Origin: Phenylobacterium sp. J367
Lineage (GTDB): Bacteria > Pseudomonadota > Alphaproteobacteria > Caulobacterales > Caulobacteraceae
Direction of reading: 5' to 3'
Length of the DNA stretch: 64,000 bases
Assembly: GCF_024699985.1 (NCBI RefSeq)
Contig: NZ_JAJONA010000001.1
Coordinates: 62,001 to 126,000, forward strand
A program made the position numbers and the translations under genes. Positions 6,190 through 13,394 of this stretch are shown piece by piece (position 1 is the stretch's first letter; each line of letters begins with the position of its first letter). The notes beneath the pieces are model-generated. The model ran no database searches and was not told the origin of the DNA. It saw only the letters and a program-made list of their open reading frames with translations.

Positions 6190-6555
6190 TTGCAGGTCCG
6201 AAGCGCGCCCTTGCCGATGCAGGTCGTGCCATCGGAACTCATGTATGATCCGGTGCTCTCGTTGTAGCGCCACATGTTGCCGCGGCTATCGACGCCGCGC
6301 TGGTCGCCGTTCGCCTCGATGGTCGAGCGCCACATTGCCCCGGTGTTCATGTTGCTGCCCCGGATAGACGTCGAGCCGTCCTGGTTGGGGGTCGCCGTGA
6401 TGCGGTTGCCGGACTGCCAGTCGTAGCTGGTCTTAGGCTGCGCGGGCGCCGGCGGAGAGTATGGCTTGTACGGCTGATAGGGCTTGTAGCCCTGCGCGAC
6501 CGCCGCGGTCGCCACTGAGGCGAGGAATGCCGCCCCCCACAATCATAGCTTTCAT
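6186..6555 (-). CDS. Small secreted protein with suspected frameshift
   Basis: The best start is ATG 6555, with GGAGG seven bases upstream. Reading from it gives MKAMIVG, but the frame is lost in a run of six C (6533-6538, G on the coding strand). Removing one base yields a textbook signal peptide (MKAMIVGAAFLASVATAAVA) joined to the long frame that follows. The locus is 370 bases, one more than a multiple of three, which fits one inserted base. The mature protein has YKPYQPYKPYSP repeats and then about 80 residues with a repeated N/T/S-rich pattern. Function unknown. As a gene beside the repressor, it could be a lysogenic-conversion gene. Confidence 0.6.
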
Positions 6556-6621
6556 TAAAGCCTCCGCTGTCTGGGGAAGCTTCAGTGTGTCCGCGAACGG
6601 CATATGACGTCCTTGGATAAT

Positions 6622-6656
6622 TTGTCATTGACTAGCTATGAGGTTCTGTCATAGTC
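6622..6656 (+). promoter_or_regulatory. Rightward early promoter with the same operator
   Basis: The palindrome AGCTATGA-N7-TCATAGTC (6634-6656) matches the leftward operator except for one base in each outer arm. The -35 box TTGACT (6628-6633) and -10 box CATAGT (6650-6655) are 16 bp apart. The first gene of the rightward operon starts at 6713, so this promoter has a leader of about 50 bases with an AGGAG site. Joint control with the leftward operon by the same repressor is a strong inference from sequence identity. Confidence 0.7.
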
Positions 6657-6712
6657 CTCCCATCGAACGAGGACGCCAGCCGCTGGCTAGCTCCTCTGGA
6701 TAGGAGCGAGAG

Positions 6713-7006
6713 ATGGGCGCAATTACCAGCCTCCTGATGGATGAAGCCGCGGCGCTTCTCAGAGAAGCCCGGCAGGAACGCGATAGCGCGCGCCAAGAGG
6801 CGGCCGATCTTCGCGAGGCGCTGCGTCTGGCGCAGATCACCCCGGAAAGCCTGCTGCGGCGCGTTCGCCTGGACGGCCTGCCCGACAGCGCGCGCCTTCT
6901 GGTGAAGGCGCAGAACCCCGCGGACAACCATCACTGGTCGCGCTCGGTCAGCGAAATCATCACGGCTGGCGAAATCCGCGCCGCCCTTTCCAAGGCCGAG
7001 GCCTGA
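6713..7006 (+). CDS. Hypothetical phage protein, 97 residues
   Basis: First gene of the rightward early operon, starting after an AGGAG ribosome-binding site. Residues 5-45 form a predicted coiled coil rich in A, E and R (LLREARQERDSARQEAADLR). The rest contains LLRRVRLDGLPDSARLLVKA and no recognisable motif. The next gene starts three bases after its stop. Confidence 0.6.
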   Translation: MGAITSLLMDEAAALLREARQERDSARQEAADLREALRLAQITPESLLRRVRLDGLPDSARLLVKAQNPADNHHWSRSVSEIITAGEIRAALSKAEA

Positions 7007-7009
7007 CCC

Positions 7010-7273
7010 ATGGCCCACGCCCACACCCCCGCCGAGCTGGCCTGCATCCGGGCCTTCCGCGTCCTCGTGGAAGACCAGGGCGTAGAGGCCGCCTCGCCGA
7101 AGAAGCCCTTCGTGCTCAAGAGCGCGCTGGACGATCTGCCGGCCGCCTTCGCCGAGATCAACGCGGCGTTCGGGAAGCACCCCCGCTCCGCCACCTACAC
7201 CGGCCCGCTGGACGGGCTCGCCGACAGCATGGGCGCGGCCCTGGCTCATCGGCTTCGGAATGAGGATCGCTGA
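7010..7273 (+). CDS. Hypothetical phage protein, 87 residues
   Basis: The product begins MAHAHTPAELACIRAFRVLV and is a compact, mostly helical protein without recognised motifs. It follows the previous gene by three bases and precedes the next by one base, so it is co-transcribed. Confidence 0.55.
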   Translation: MAHAHTPAELACIRAFRVLVEDQGVEAASPKKPFVLKSALDDLPAAFAEINAAFGKHPRSATYTGPLDGLADSMGAALAHRLRNEDR

Positions 7274-7274
7274 G

Positions 7275-7670
7275 ATGGAAGCCTTCACGCTCGATACGAG
7301 CGGCTACGTGACGGCCCAGCGGGCCACGAGCGGCGGACCTTTCACCTTCTCGTGGTCCGACCTCACCCCCTTCCAGCAAGGGTACGTGGAGGCGCTGTTT
7401 GCGAGCATTGCTGCGAGGGCGACCCGCGAAGCCGGCTGGCGGGATGTGCCGTATGGCTTCCACCACCTCGCCCCCGAGACGCTGGCGCGCATCCTGAAGG
7501 ACTGCGAGGCGTATCAAGGCCGCTACCTCGCGATGCAGCTCACCGGCAGCGACGCGACCTGGGGGCGCTACTTCTGGGCCGACCGTCAGAACGGCATCTA
7601 CGCCGACTGGCCTCCCCTCACCGTCACGCTCGGCGACGACGGGTTGATCTACCTGCGTGAGGGCGCGTGA
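7275..7670 (+). CDS. Hypothetical phage protein, 131 residues
   Basis: ATG 7275 is preferred over ATG 7260 because GAGG sits about nine bases upstream and the previous gene ends at 7273. The product contains FSWSDLTPFQQGYVEALFAS, then a region rich in aromatic residues (GYRDVPYGF-type, YQGRYLAMQL, WGRYFWADRQNG). This pattern occurs in uncharacterised proteins of alphaproteobacterial phages. No catalytic motif seen. Confidence 0.6.
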   Translation: MEAFTLDTSGYVTAQRATSGGPFTFSWSDLTPFQQGYVEALFASIAARATREAGWRDVPYGFHHLAPETLARILKDCEAYQGRYLAMQLTGSDATWGRYFWADRQNGIYADWPPLTVTLGDDGLIYLREGA

Positions 7671-8011
7671 TGGAAGCCCCCAAGAAGCCGAGCGAAGTGC
7701 TCGAAGCCGCTGCTGCGCTGATCGAGCCGGAAGGGGCTTGGACGACGGGCATTCGCGCGAGGACGGCGACCGGCCTTCCAATCGAACCCGTCGAGCAAGA
7801 CGCGGTGTGCTGGTGTGCGGTGGGCGCCGTTGAGCGGGTCTCGCCCCAATACGCCTACACGCCGTATGCACACCCAGCGCTGCGCTGGGTCCGCCGCGTC
7901 ATCCGCTTGGACGAGGTCGGCTACTGGAACGACCGCCCCAACCGCACCCAGGCCGAGGTCGTCGCCGCCCTTCGCCAAGCCGCTGAGCTTGCCCGCGCGG
8001 AGGGCCAGTGA
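7670..8011 (+). CDS. DUF6197-like phage protein
   Basis: A 113-residue protein whose central CWCAVGAV segment, preceded by an IEPEGAWTTGIRARTATG region, matches the pattern of the DUF6197 family, frequent in phages and actinobacteria and of unknown function. ATG 7670 overlaps the previous stop by one base (TGATG). An upstream GTG at 7667 is also possible. Confidence 0.6.
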   Translation: MEAPKKPSEVLEAAAALIEPEGAWTTGIRARTATGLPIEPVEQDAVCWCAVGAVERVSPQYAYTPYAHPALRWVRRVIRLDEVGYWNDRPNRTQAEVVAALRQAAELARAEGQ

Positions 8012-8274
8012 TGCCCTGCATCGAGATCACCGACGCCGACTTCGACGACCTCCACCACGCCCTCGGGCGGCCGGACCTCAGCACGCTCCGCGAAGGTGAG
8101 TGCTACCGGAACTTCTACGCCACCGAGCGCGGCTCCGAGTGGGCCAAGCGCGCGGAGGCTAGCGGCCTCTGGGACCTCATCACCGGCTCCGAGGCGCGGA
8201 TGGTCACGTACCGGGTCAACGCGGACGGCAAGTCGGCGCTTGAAGACTGGCTGAGCCTCCGGGAGCCGTCCTGA
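8011..8274 (+). CDS. Hypothetical phage protein, 87 residues
   Basis: Starts at ATG 8011 in a TGATG junction. The product has the segment HHALGRPDLSTLREGECYRN followed by FYATERGSEW, a layout common in small proteins of unknown function from proteobacterial phages. No known domain. Confidence 0.6.
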   Translation: MPCIEITDADFDDLHHALGRPDLSTLREGECYRNFYATERGSEWAKRAEASGLWDLITGSEARMVTYRVNADGKSALEDWLSLREPS

Positions 8275-8417
8275 TGCTCCCCACCCCCGCCAACCAGAAC
8301 GAGCCCGAAGCTTCCCCTTCCATCTGGGAGAGGCCGTCGTTTCGGGAACTCGCAAAGCAAATCACCCAGGCCTCTGAGGAAGAGATCGAGGCCTTGATCG
8401 AGAGGGAGAGAGCTTGA
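8274..8417 (+). CDS. Small phage protein, 47 residues
   Basis: A very short gene with one-base TGATG junctions on both sides, which is the reason for calling it. The product begins MLPTPANQNEPEASPSIWER and ends in an acidic helix (ASEEEIEALIERERA). Not recognised. Confidence 0.5.
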   Translation: MLPTPANQNEPEASPSIWERPSFRELAKQITQASEEEIEALIERERA

Positions 8418-8680
8418 TGGAAGAGGTCAAGCATACATGGGCTGAGCTTTCGAGCGACATGGCGCTGGTCTGCCGGCGAGAGATCAACTCGGAGCAAGGT
8501 AACGCGACCGTCTGGATGGTCCTGCTGTCGGACGGACATCTTCTCGACTGCGGGCTGAGCAAGGCGCGCGCCGCGATCCTCGCGACCATGATCAACGAGG
8601 CTGGGCCGGAACGCCTGTCTCGAGCCGCCATCGCCAAAGCCTCTCCCCCCGCCCTCTCCAAATCCTCTGAGGAGAAATAG
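8417..8680 (+). CDS. Hypothetical phage protein, 87 residues
   Basis: Starts at ATG 8417 in a TGATG junction; the TTG three bases earlier is less likely. The product begins MEEVKHTWAELSSDMALVCR and has a plausible beta-rich middle (ATVWMVLLSDGHLLDCG). It is not recognised. Confidence 0.55.
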   Translation: MEEVKHTWAELSSDMALVCRREINSEQGNATVWMVLLSDGHLLDCGLSKARAAILATMINEAGPERLSRAAIAKASPPALSKSSEEK

Positions 8681-8682
8681 AG

Positions 8683-8952
8683 ATGGTTCATCCCGGAGCC
8701 AGCCCAGAAGCGAACGGTGCCGTAGCCCGTTCGCGCGGCGACGCCGAGCCTTCTGCGGCAGGAGAGGAATTCCTTGAGTTCAAGGAAGCACTCGCTGACC
8801 TACGCGCGCTCCGCCACGAATACGAGTGCCTGACGGGCGGCGGCCCGGGGTGGGCAGCGCGCAATGCGGCGGCATGGGCGCGCGTGGACGAACTCTTCGC
8901 CGACGAAGACGAGGCGGCCTGGGTTCGCCAGCAAGAGGACGCGCACGGATGA
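8683..8952 (+). CDS. Hypothetical phage protein, 89 residues
   Basis: Begins two bases after the previous stop. The N-terminal third is low in complexity; the rest (EFKEALADLRALRHEYECLT) is helical and acidic. The stop forms an ATGA overlap with the PP-loop gene. Not recognised. Confidence 0.55.
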   Translation: MVHPGASPEANGAVARSRGDAEPSAAGEEFLEFKEALADLRALRHEYECLTGGGPGWAARNAAAWARVDELFADEDEAAWVRQQEDAHG

Positions 8953-9725
8953 CCAGGCATATCGGCTGGTACTCGGATGGCATCGCCAGCGCCATTGCTT
9001 GCAAGTACCTCCTCAGGGAGGAACCCGAAGCCCTGATCGTTAAGTGCGACACGGGCTCCGAGGACGAAGATAACGCACGGTTTCGGGCAGAGTGTGCGCG
9101 CTGGTTCAACCGCGAAATCCTAATCCTTAAGAACCCGGAGTTCGAGGACAACTACGCCGTTTGGACCAAGCGGCGGTACATGAGTGGCATAGCCGGTGCG
9201 CCGTGCACCATGGAGCAGAAGGTTACGCCGAGGCTCGCCTTCCAGCAGCCGGGCGACGTGCATGTCTTCGGCTACACCTGGGACAAGCTGGACGTCGCGC
9301 GCTTCGAGGCTTTCCAGAAGAACTACCCCGACCTTATCGCCCGCGCGCCGCTGATCGAGCGAGAGATCACCAAGGCGAACTGCCTGGCGATGATGCAGGA
9401 CACCGGTATTGAGCCGCCGCGCACGTACGCGATGGGTTTCCCGAACGCTAACTGCCTACAGACCGGCTGCGTGAAGGCGACCAGTCCCGACTACTGGGCG
9501 CTGTTCCGCAAAGTCTTCCCGGATCGCTTCGCGAAGACCGCGGCGCTCGCACGCGAGCTGAACGTCCGGTTGGTCATCATGGACCGCGAGACGCTTCCAG
9601 ACGGGCGAGTCCACAACATCCGCGGGTTCATCGACGACATCCCCGCCGACTGGCCGACGCTCAACCCGGTCGCACCCGCTTGCGACTTCCTCTGCCACAT
9701 CAACGGACAGGACCTGGCAGCATGA
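8949..9725 (+). CDS. PAPS reductase-like PP-loop protein of phage
   Basis: A 258-residue protein of the phosphoadenosine phosphosulfate reductase family. The nucleotide-binding PP-loop is seen near the start as WYSDGIASAIACKY. Cysteines follow at CDTGSEDED, APCTMEQKV and CLQTGCVKA, the last a pattern shared by phage members of the family. Such genes are common in phage early operons, but their substrate is unknown; suggestions include sulfur modification of DNA or RNA, or a host-metabolism role. The canonical reductase C-terminal ECG(I/L)H motif is absent, which argues against true PAPS reduction. ATGA overlaps with both neighbours. Confidence 0.8.
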   Translation: MTRHIGWYSDGIASAIACKYLLREEPEALIVKCDTGSEDEDNARFRAECARWFNREILILKNPEFEDNYAVWTKRRYMSGIAGAPCTMEQKVTPRLAFQQPGDVHVFGYTWDKLDVARFEAFQKNYPDLIARAPLIEREITKANCLAMMQDTGIEPPRTYAMGFPNANCLQTGCVKATSPDYWALFRKVFPDRFAKTAALARELNVRLVIMDRETLPDGRVHNIRGFIDDIPADWPTLNPVAPACDFLCHINGQDLAA

Positions 9726-10045
9726 CGTATTCGCCCCTGACCGATCCTTACCGCCAGTGGGACCCCTACGCCGCCTGTCCACGCTGCGGTTGGGTCGCCG
9801 AGTACAACGCGTGCCGTTGCTTGACCGGGCCGGCGCTGCCGCTCGTGCCCAGCCCTCGGAGCTGGGAAATGGGCACGGCGATCCTGCCGACCTGGAGCGA
9901 GCATAACCGCTGCTGGGAGCCCACGCGGGAGATCTCACGAACCTTGGAGACCCGAGGGGCAACGGCACCCGAGGGCGCACCGGTGTCTCAACAGCCCCGG
10001 GATGAACCCCTTCCTCAAAGCCTTCTGCACAGGGAGAGATCCTGA
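9722..10045 (+). CDS. Small Cys-rich phage protein, zinc-ribbon-like
   Basis: A 107-residue protein. Residues about 17-31 contain CPRCGWVAEYNACRC, a likely zinc-binding knuckle. The remainder is proline-rich and probably poorly structured. It overlaps the PP-loop gene by four bases, so the two are translationally coupled, and the zinc ribbon could act with that protein. Confidence 0.6.
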   Translation: MTYSPLTDPYRQWDPYAACPRCGWVAEYNACRCLTGPALPLVPSPRSWEMGTAILPTWSEHNRCWEPTREISRTLETRGATAPEGAPVSQQPRDEPLPQSLLHRERS

Positions 10046-10611
10046 TGAATGTCACCGACCTCGGCTTCACGGCCGACGAACTCCGCACGCTCGTCATCGA
10101 GCGCGCCGCCGACAAGCTCTGCGCCGAGGTGCTGGGCGCTGACACGGCCGACTACGCTGAGGAAGCCCTGTCGGCAGTAGACCGCAAGATCAAGGCCCAC
10201 ATCGACGAAGCGATCACGCCGCTTATCGACGCGGCCATCGCCAAGCACGTGGAGCCCTACTTCTCCTCGGAGATCGAGAAGCTCGTCTTTGAAGAGACCA
10301 ACCGCTGGGGCGAGAAGGTCGGCAAAACGCTGACGTTCCGCGAAATGGTGATCGAGCGCGCCCAAGCCTACATCGAGGAGCCCGTCAGCTACGACGGCAA
10401 GGCCAAATCGCAGGACTCGTACAACTGGCGGCCCAACACCACGCGGATCGCCTACGAGGTCGACAAACACATCCAGTACGAAATCTCGGTCGCCCTTAAG
10501 GATGCGATCGGAAACCTCAACTCCAGCATCGCGAGCGGTCTCGCCGGCGCGGTGAAGGTCTCACTCGCCCAGGCAGTTGAGGGCGTCAAGGTCGCGGTGA
10601 CCACCAAGTGA
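10045..10611 (+). CDS. Hypothetical phage protein, 188 residues
   Basis: Starts at ATG 10045, overlapping the previous stop by one base. It is a mostly helical, acidic protein. Segments such as DEAITPLIDAAIAKHVEPYF and TFREMVIERAQAYIEEPVSY are seen in uncharacterised tail- or early-region phage proteins of Caulobacterales, but I cannot name a family. No membrane segment. Confidence 0.6.
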   Translation: MNVTDLGFTADELRTLVIERAADKLCAEVLGADTADYAEEALSAVDRKIKAHIDEAITPLIDAAIAKHVEPYFSSEIEKLVFEETNRWGEKVGKTLTFREMVIERAQAYIEEPVSYDGKAKSQDSYNWRPNTTRIAYEVDKHIQYEISVALKDAIGNLNSSIASGLAGAVKVSLAQAVEGVKVAVTTK

Positions 10612-10656
10612 CCCGCCTCCCCATCACCCCCCAACGCCTCCACCCTCTTCGACGCC

Positions 10657-10821
10657 ATGCAGGCGGATATGAGGTCTGTCGCTTCCACACTGAGCGGAGG
10701 CTTCACGACAGCCGGTGGGATTGAACAGGCCCTGGCTGCTCTTACCCGCCTTCAGGATGAAGCCCCGGCTCTCAGGAGAGAGCTAAGGGCTATCCGGGCT
10801 GGGATCAGGAGGGTGGCATGA
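10657..10821 (+). CDS. Small phage protein, 54 residues
   Basis: The frame ends in an ATGA overlap with the next gene, and its product is a plausible helix-rich protein (IEQALAALTRLQDEAPALRR). No ribosome-binding site precedes ATG 10657. The frame is open upstream to the previous stop without an ATG, so the true start may be lost or non-canonical. Confidence 0.45.
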   Translation: MQADMRSVASTLSGGFTTAGGIEQALAALTRLQDEAPALRRELRAIRAGIRRVA

Positions 10822-11039
10822 AGGAAATGGTTCCTCCCGTGCCAGTCGTGCGGGGACGCGAAGCCGCGCTCCCACCGACCGCCCAGCCATATGCTCCGGT
10901 CGCGCACCGGGTCCAATGCGACCTCTGCGACGGGGTGATGAGCGTCCCCGAACACTGCCTCGCCGAGGGCCGGATCGACGGCCTTCTCACCTGCACCCAA
11001 TGCATTGAGGACGAGCTGACCGCTCGCGTCTGCCAATGA
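10818..11039 (+). CDS. Small Cys-rich phage protein, 73 residues
   Basis: Contains two CxxC pairs, CDLCDG near residue 34 and CTQC near residue 59, suggesting a single zinc-binding site. It overlaps the previous and next genes by four bases. It lies directly before the recombinase gene. Not recognised further. Confidence 0.6.
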   Translation: MKEMVPPVPVVRGREAALPPTAQPYAPVAHRVQCDLCDGVMSVPEHCLAEGRIDGLLTCTQCIEDELTARVCQ

Positions 11040-11794
11040 ACAAGCCTGTCGCAAAGCTGGAGCCGGAAAGCGAAGTCTCGCTCGATCCGCTCGCCAAGCT
11101 CCGCGATCCGTTCCCCCCCAACCAGGTCAGCAAGCTCCCGAAGGAGACGAAGGCCCAGAAGGAGGAGCGCGAGAAGGACCGATCCAAGGGCATCAACTGC
11201 AACATCTGCGGCGGCTGGCACCACAAGAACACCATCCATCTCGACTACGTGGGCCACGCCGCGCTGACGGATCGGCTGCTGGACGTGGATCCGCTGTGGT
11301 CGTGGGAGCCGGTGGCGTTCCGCGACGGCCTCCCCGCCTTCGATCAGACCGGGGGTCTCTGGATCAAGCTGACCGTGTGCGGCGTGACCCGGCTCGGCTA
11401 CGGCCACGCCGCCGGGAAGCCGAACATGGACCCGGGCGCCCGCGAAAAGGAGGTCATCGGCGACGCGCTCCGCAATGCCGCCATGCGCTTCGGGGCCGCC
11501 CTGGACCTCTGGCACAAGGGCGATCTGCACGCCCACGAGGAAGAGCCCACGCCGAGCCTGGAGGAGCGCGCCGTCGCGCACCTGAAGGCGTGCGCCATCG
11601 ACCGGGCGACCTTCAAGGATGGCTGGGAGAAGAACAAGGCCGGCTGGGAGGCCGCGCTGGATCGCGCCGCCTATGCCCGCGTGGTCGCGGAGATGAAGCG
11701 GCTGGCCGCCACCCTCCCCGCTGAGCCCGAACCGCCGAAAGAAGAACCGGCGGCCGACGACTTCGGCCTGGCCGACGACGAAATCCCCTTCTGA
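11036..11794 (+). CDS. Single-strand annealing protein, Rad52/Sak-like, with SSB-like tail
   Basis: A 252-residue protein. The middle part (IHLDYVGHAALTDRLLDVDP, then TVCGVTRLGYGHAAG and GDALRNAAMRFGAALDLW near residues 141-158) is the pattern of Rad52/ERF-type phage recombinases, which anneal complementary single strands during phage recombination and concatemer formation. The last residues read ADDEIPF after an acidic, proline-containing linker. This is the signature of the SSB C-terminal tip (DDDIPF in E. coli) that recruits many DNA-repair proteins. I infer that the recombinase carries its own tip to recruit host SSB partners, or to compete with SSB. A CNICGGWHH segment near residue 58 may bind zinc. 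Confidence 0.75.
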   Translation: MNKPVAKLEPESEVSLDPLAKLRDPFPPNQVSKLPKETKAQKEEREKDRSKGINCNICGGWHHKNTIHLDYVGHAALTDRLLDVDPLWSWEPVAFRDGLPAFDQTGGLWIKLTVCGVTRLGYGHAAGKPNMDPGAREKEVIGDALRNAAMRFGAALDLWHKGDLHAHEEEPTPSLEERAVAHLKACAIDRATFKDGWEKNKAGWEAALDRAAYARVVAEMKRLAATLPAEPEPPKEEPAADDFGLADDEIPF

Positions 11795-11804
11795 GGAGCT
11801 GACC

Positions 11805-12548
11805 ATGCCGGACGGCGCAACGGCCCCGCTGGGCCACAACAACCCCCCAGACCCCTTCCTCGCGATCAAGGTCCACGTCGATGACCTGATGACTGAGGCC
11901 AAGAACTGGTGCGACGGCTCGTCCATCGAGAACCAGAAGCAGGCCGATATGGTCGCCAAGCTGATCGATGACTTCCGCGCCGCCCAGAAGGCCGCGGACG
12001 AGGCCCGCAAGGAAGAGGCCCGCCCCTTCGATGAGGGCAAGGCGGCGGTGCAGGAGAAGTACGCGGTTCTGATCGCCGACACAAAGACCGCCAAGGGCGC
12101 CATCGTGAAGGCACTGGAGGCGCTGAAGGCGACCCTGACGCCCTGGCTCCAGAAGCTGGAGCGGGAGCGCCGCGAGGCCGAGGAAGCCGCCCGGCGGGAA
12201 GCCGAGGAGAAGGCGCGGGCCGCCGCCGAAGCCATGCGGGCGCGGGACGCTTCCAACCTGGAGGACACCGAAGCCGCCGAACTCCTGGTCGCCGATGCGG
12301 AAGCCGCCGAGGCCGCCGCCAACGCGCTCGCCAAGGACAAGGCCCACGCGAAGGGCGAAGGCCGCGCCATCGGCCTGCGGAAGTTCTACCGGGCCGAGCT
12401 GGTGGATCGGAAGGCCGCCCTCCTCCACTACGCCCAGACGCGCCCCGACGACATCGTGGGTCTGCTCTGCCGCCTCGCCGACGTCGATGTGCGCGAGGGC
12501 AAGCGCCAGATCCCCGGCTTCAACGTGGTCGAGGAGACCCGCGTCTAA
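11805..12548 (+). CDS. Coiled-coil phage protein downstream of the recombinase
   Basis: A 247-residue protein. The N-terminus has the GHNNPPD motif common in alphaproteobacterial phage proteins. Residues about 40-185 form a long coiled coil rich in A, E, K and R. The C-terminal region (GLRKFYRAELVDRKAALLHY, then CRLADVDVREGKRQIPGFNV) is conserved in proteins encoded beside recombinases. It is probably an accessory of phage recombination or a nuclease partner, by neighbourhood only. It follows the recombinase after ten bases with its own ribosome-binding site (GAGGAG). Confidence 0.65.
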   Translation: MPDGATAPLGHNNPPDPFLAIKVHVDDLMTEAKNWCDGSSIENQKQADMVAKLIDDFRAAQKAADEARKEEARPFDEGKAAVQEKYAVLIADTKTAKGAIVKALEALKATLTPWLQKLERERREAEEAARREAEEKARAAAEAMRARDASNLEDTEAAELLVADAEAAEAAANALAKDKAHAKGEGRAIGLRKFYRAELVDRKAALLHYAQTRPDDIVGLLCRLADVDVREGKRQIPGFNVVEETRV

Positions 12549-12694
12549 TGCGCCCCGCCCCGATCTGGCGAGAGGGCGAGCTGCGCGAGTGCTGCCGCGC
12601 CGTCCTCCGCGTCTGGCCGGGGACCGTCATCACCCTACGCAATCCACCGGGAGAGGAGCGGGGTCAGCCCAACAAGCGCCCGCAACCCCGATAA
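12548..12694 (+). CDS. Small phage protein, 48 residues
   Basis: A short gene joined to both neighbours by TAATG overlaps. The product begins MRPAPIWREGELRECCRAVL, and is basic. Its tight coupling supports it being real. Not recognised. Confidence 0.5.
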   Translation: MRPAPIWREGELRECCRAVLRVWPGTVITLRNPPGEERGQPNKRPQPR

Positions 12695-13020
12695 TGTTCA
12701 TCAGCGACCGCCAAGTGCAGGAGGCCTTCGACGTCCTCCACGACCAGGCGCACGCCAAGGCTCGCGCGGCCTACGAGTACGCGGAGAAGCGGCTGAAGGT
12801 GGTTCTGGCGAAGGCTCAGCTCACCGCCAACGGCAAGACCGTGGGCGAGCGGGAGGCCACCGCCCTCACCTCCGACGAATACGAGGCCGCCACCAAGACC
12901 TTCCGCATGATCGCCGAGGCCTACTACCTCGAACGCGACCGCCGGGACGCGGCGTCGGCCGTCATCGACGCGTGGCGCACCCAGCAATCCGACATGCGGG
13001 CAATGGGGAAGGTCGCTTGA
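12694..13020 (+). CDS. Hypothetical phage protein, 108 residues
   Basis: Starts at ATG 12694 in a TAATG junction. The product is nearly all helical (FISDRQVQEAFDVLHDQAHA, then AEAYYLERDRRDAASAVIDA) and resembles small helper proteins found beside phage recombination genes. No catalytic motif is seen. It overlaps the following HNH gene by four bases. Confidence 0.6.
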   Translation: MFISDRQVQEAFDVLHDQAHAKARAAYEYAEKRLKVVLAKAQLTANGKTVGEREATALTSDEYEAATKTFRMIAEAYYLERDRRDAASAVIDAWRTQQSDMRAMGKVA

Positions 13021-13394
13021 GCCGTACCGTCGAAATCTGGGTCGGCTCCACCGACGATGCCGCGATCCCCACGCGGGTTCGCTTGCGGGTGTTCGAGCGC
13101 CATGGCGGGGTCTGCGCCCTCTCCGGCCGTAAGATCATGCCGGGAGACGCGTGGGATCTTGACCACCGCGTGCCGCTCATTCTCGGAGGCCGTCACGCTG
13201 AGGACAACCTGCAGCCGGTCCTACGAGACGCCCACCGCGAGAAGACCAAGGCCGACGTGAGCGCCAAGGCCAAGGCCGACCGCATCCGCGCGAAGCACCT
13301 GGGCGTGTTCCCACGGGCCAAGCGCCCCCTCCAGAGCCGAGGGTTCGAGAGCGCTCGGGATTTCCCACGAGACAACCGGAGGAAGCGGACGTGA
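13017..13394 (+). CDS. HNH endonuclease
   Basis: A 125-residue protein read from TTG 13017, which forms a TTGA overlap with the previous stop; an ATG further up (12972) is possible but overlaps more. The HNH core is visible as CALSGRKIMPGDAWDLDHRV, followed by GGRHAEDNLQPVLRDAHREK, giving the DH, N and H residues. The C-terminus is basic. It could be a nicking or structure-specific nuclease of phage recombination, or a packaging-type HNH protein; the recombination context favours the first. Confidence 0.78.
   Translation: MSRTVEIWVGSTDDAAIPTRVRLRVFERHGGVCALSGRKIMPGDAWDLDHRVPLILGGRHAEDNLQPVLRDAHREKTKADVSAKAKADRIRAKHLGVFPRAKRPLQSRGFESARDFPRDNRRKRT

Noticed and set aside
11805-12548. Reading of the coiled-coil protein as a transposase or TolA-like protein
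   Set aside because: Its similarity is only in coiled-coil composition; the GHNNPPD start and C-terminus indicate a phage protein linked to recombination.
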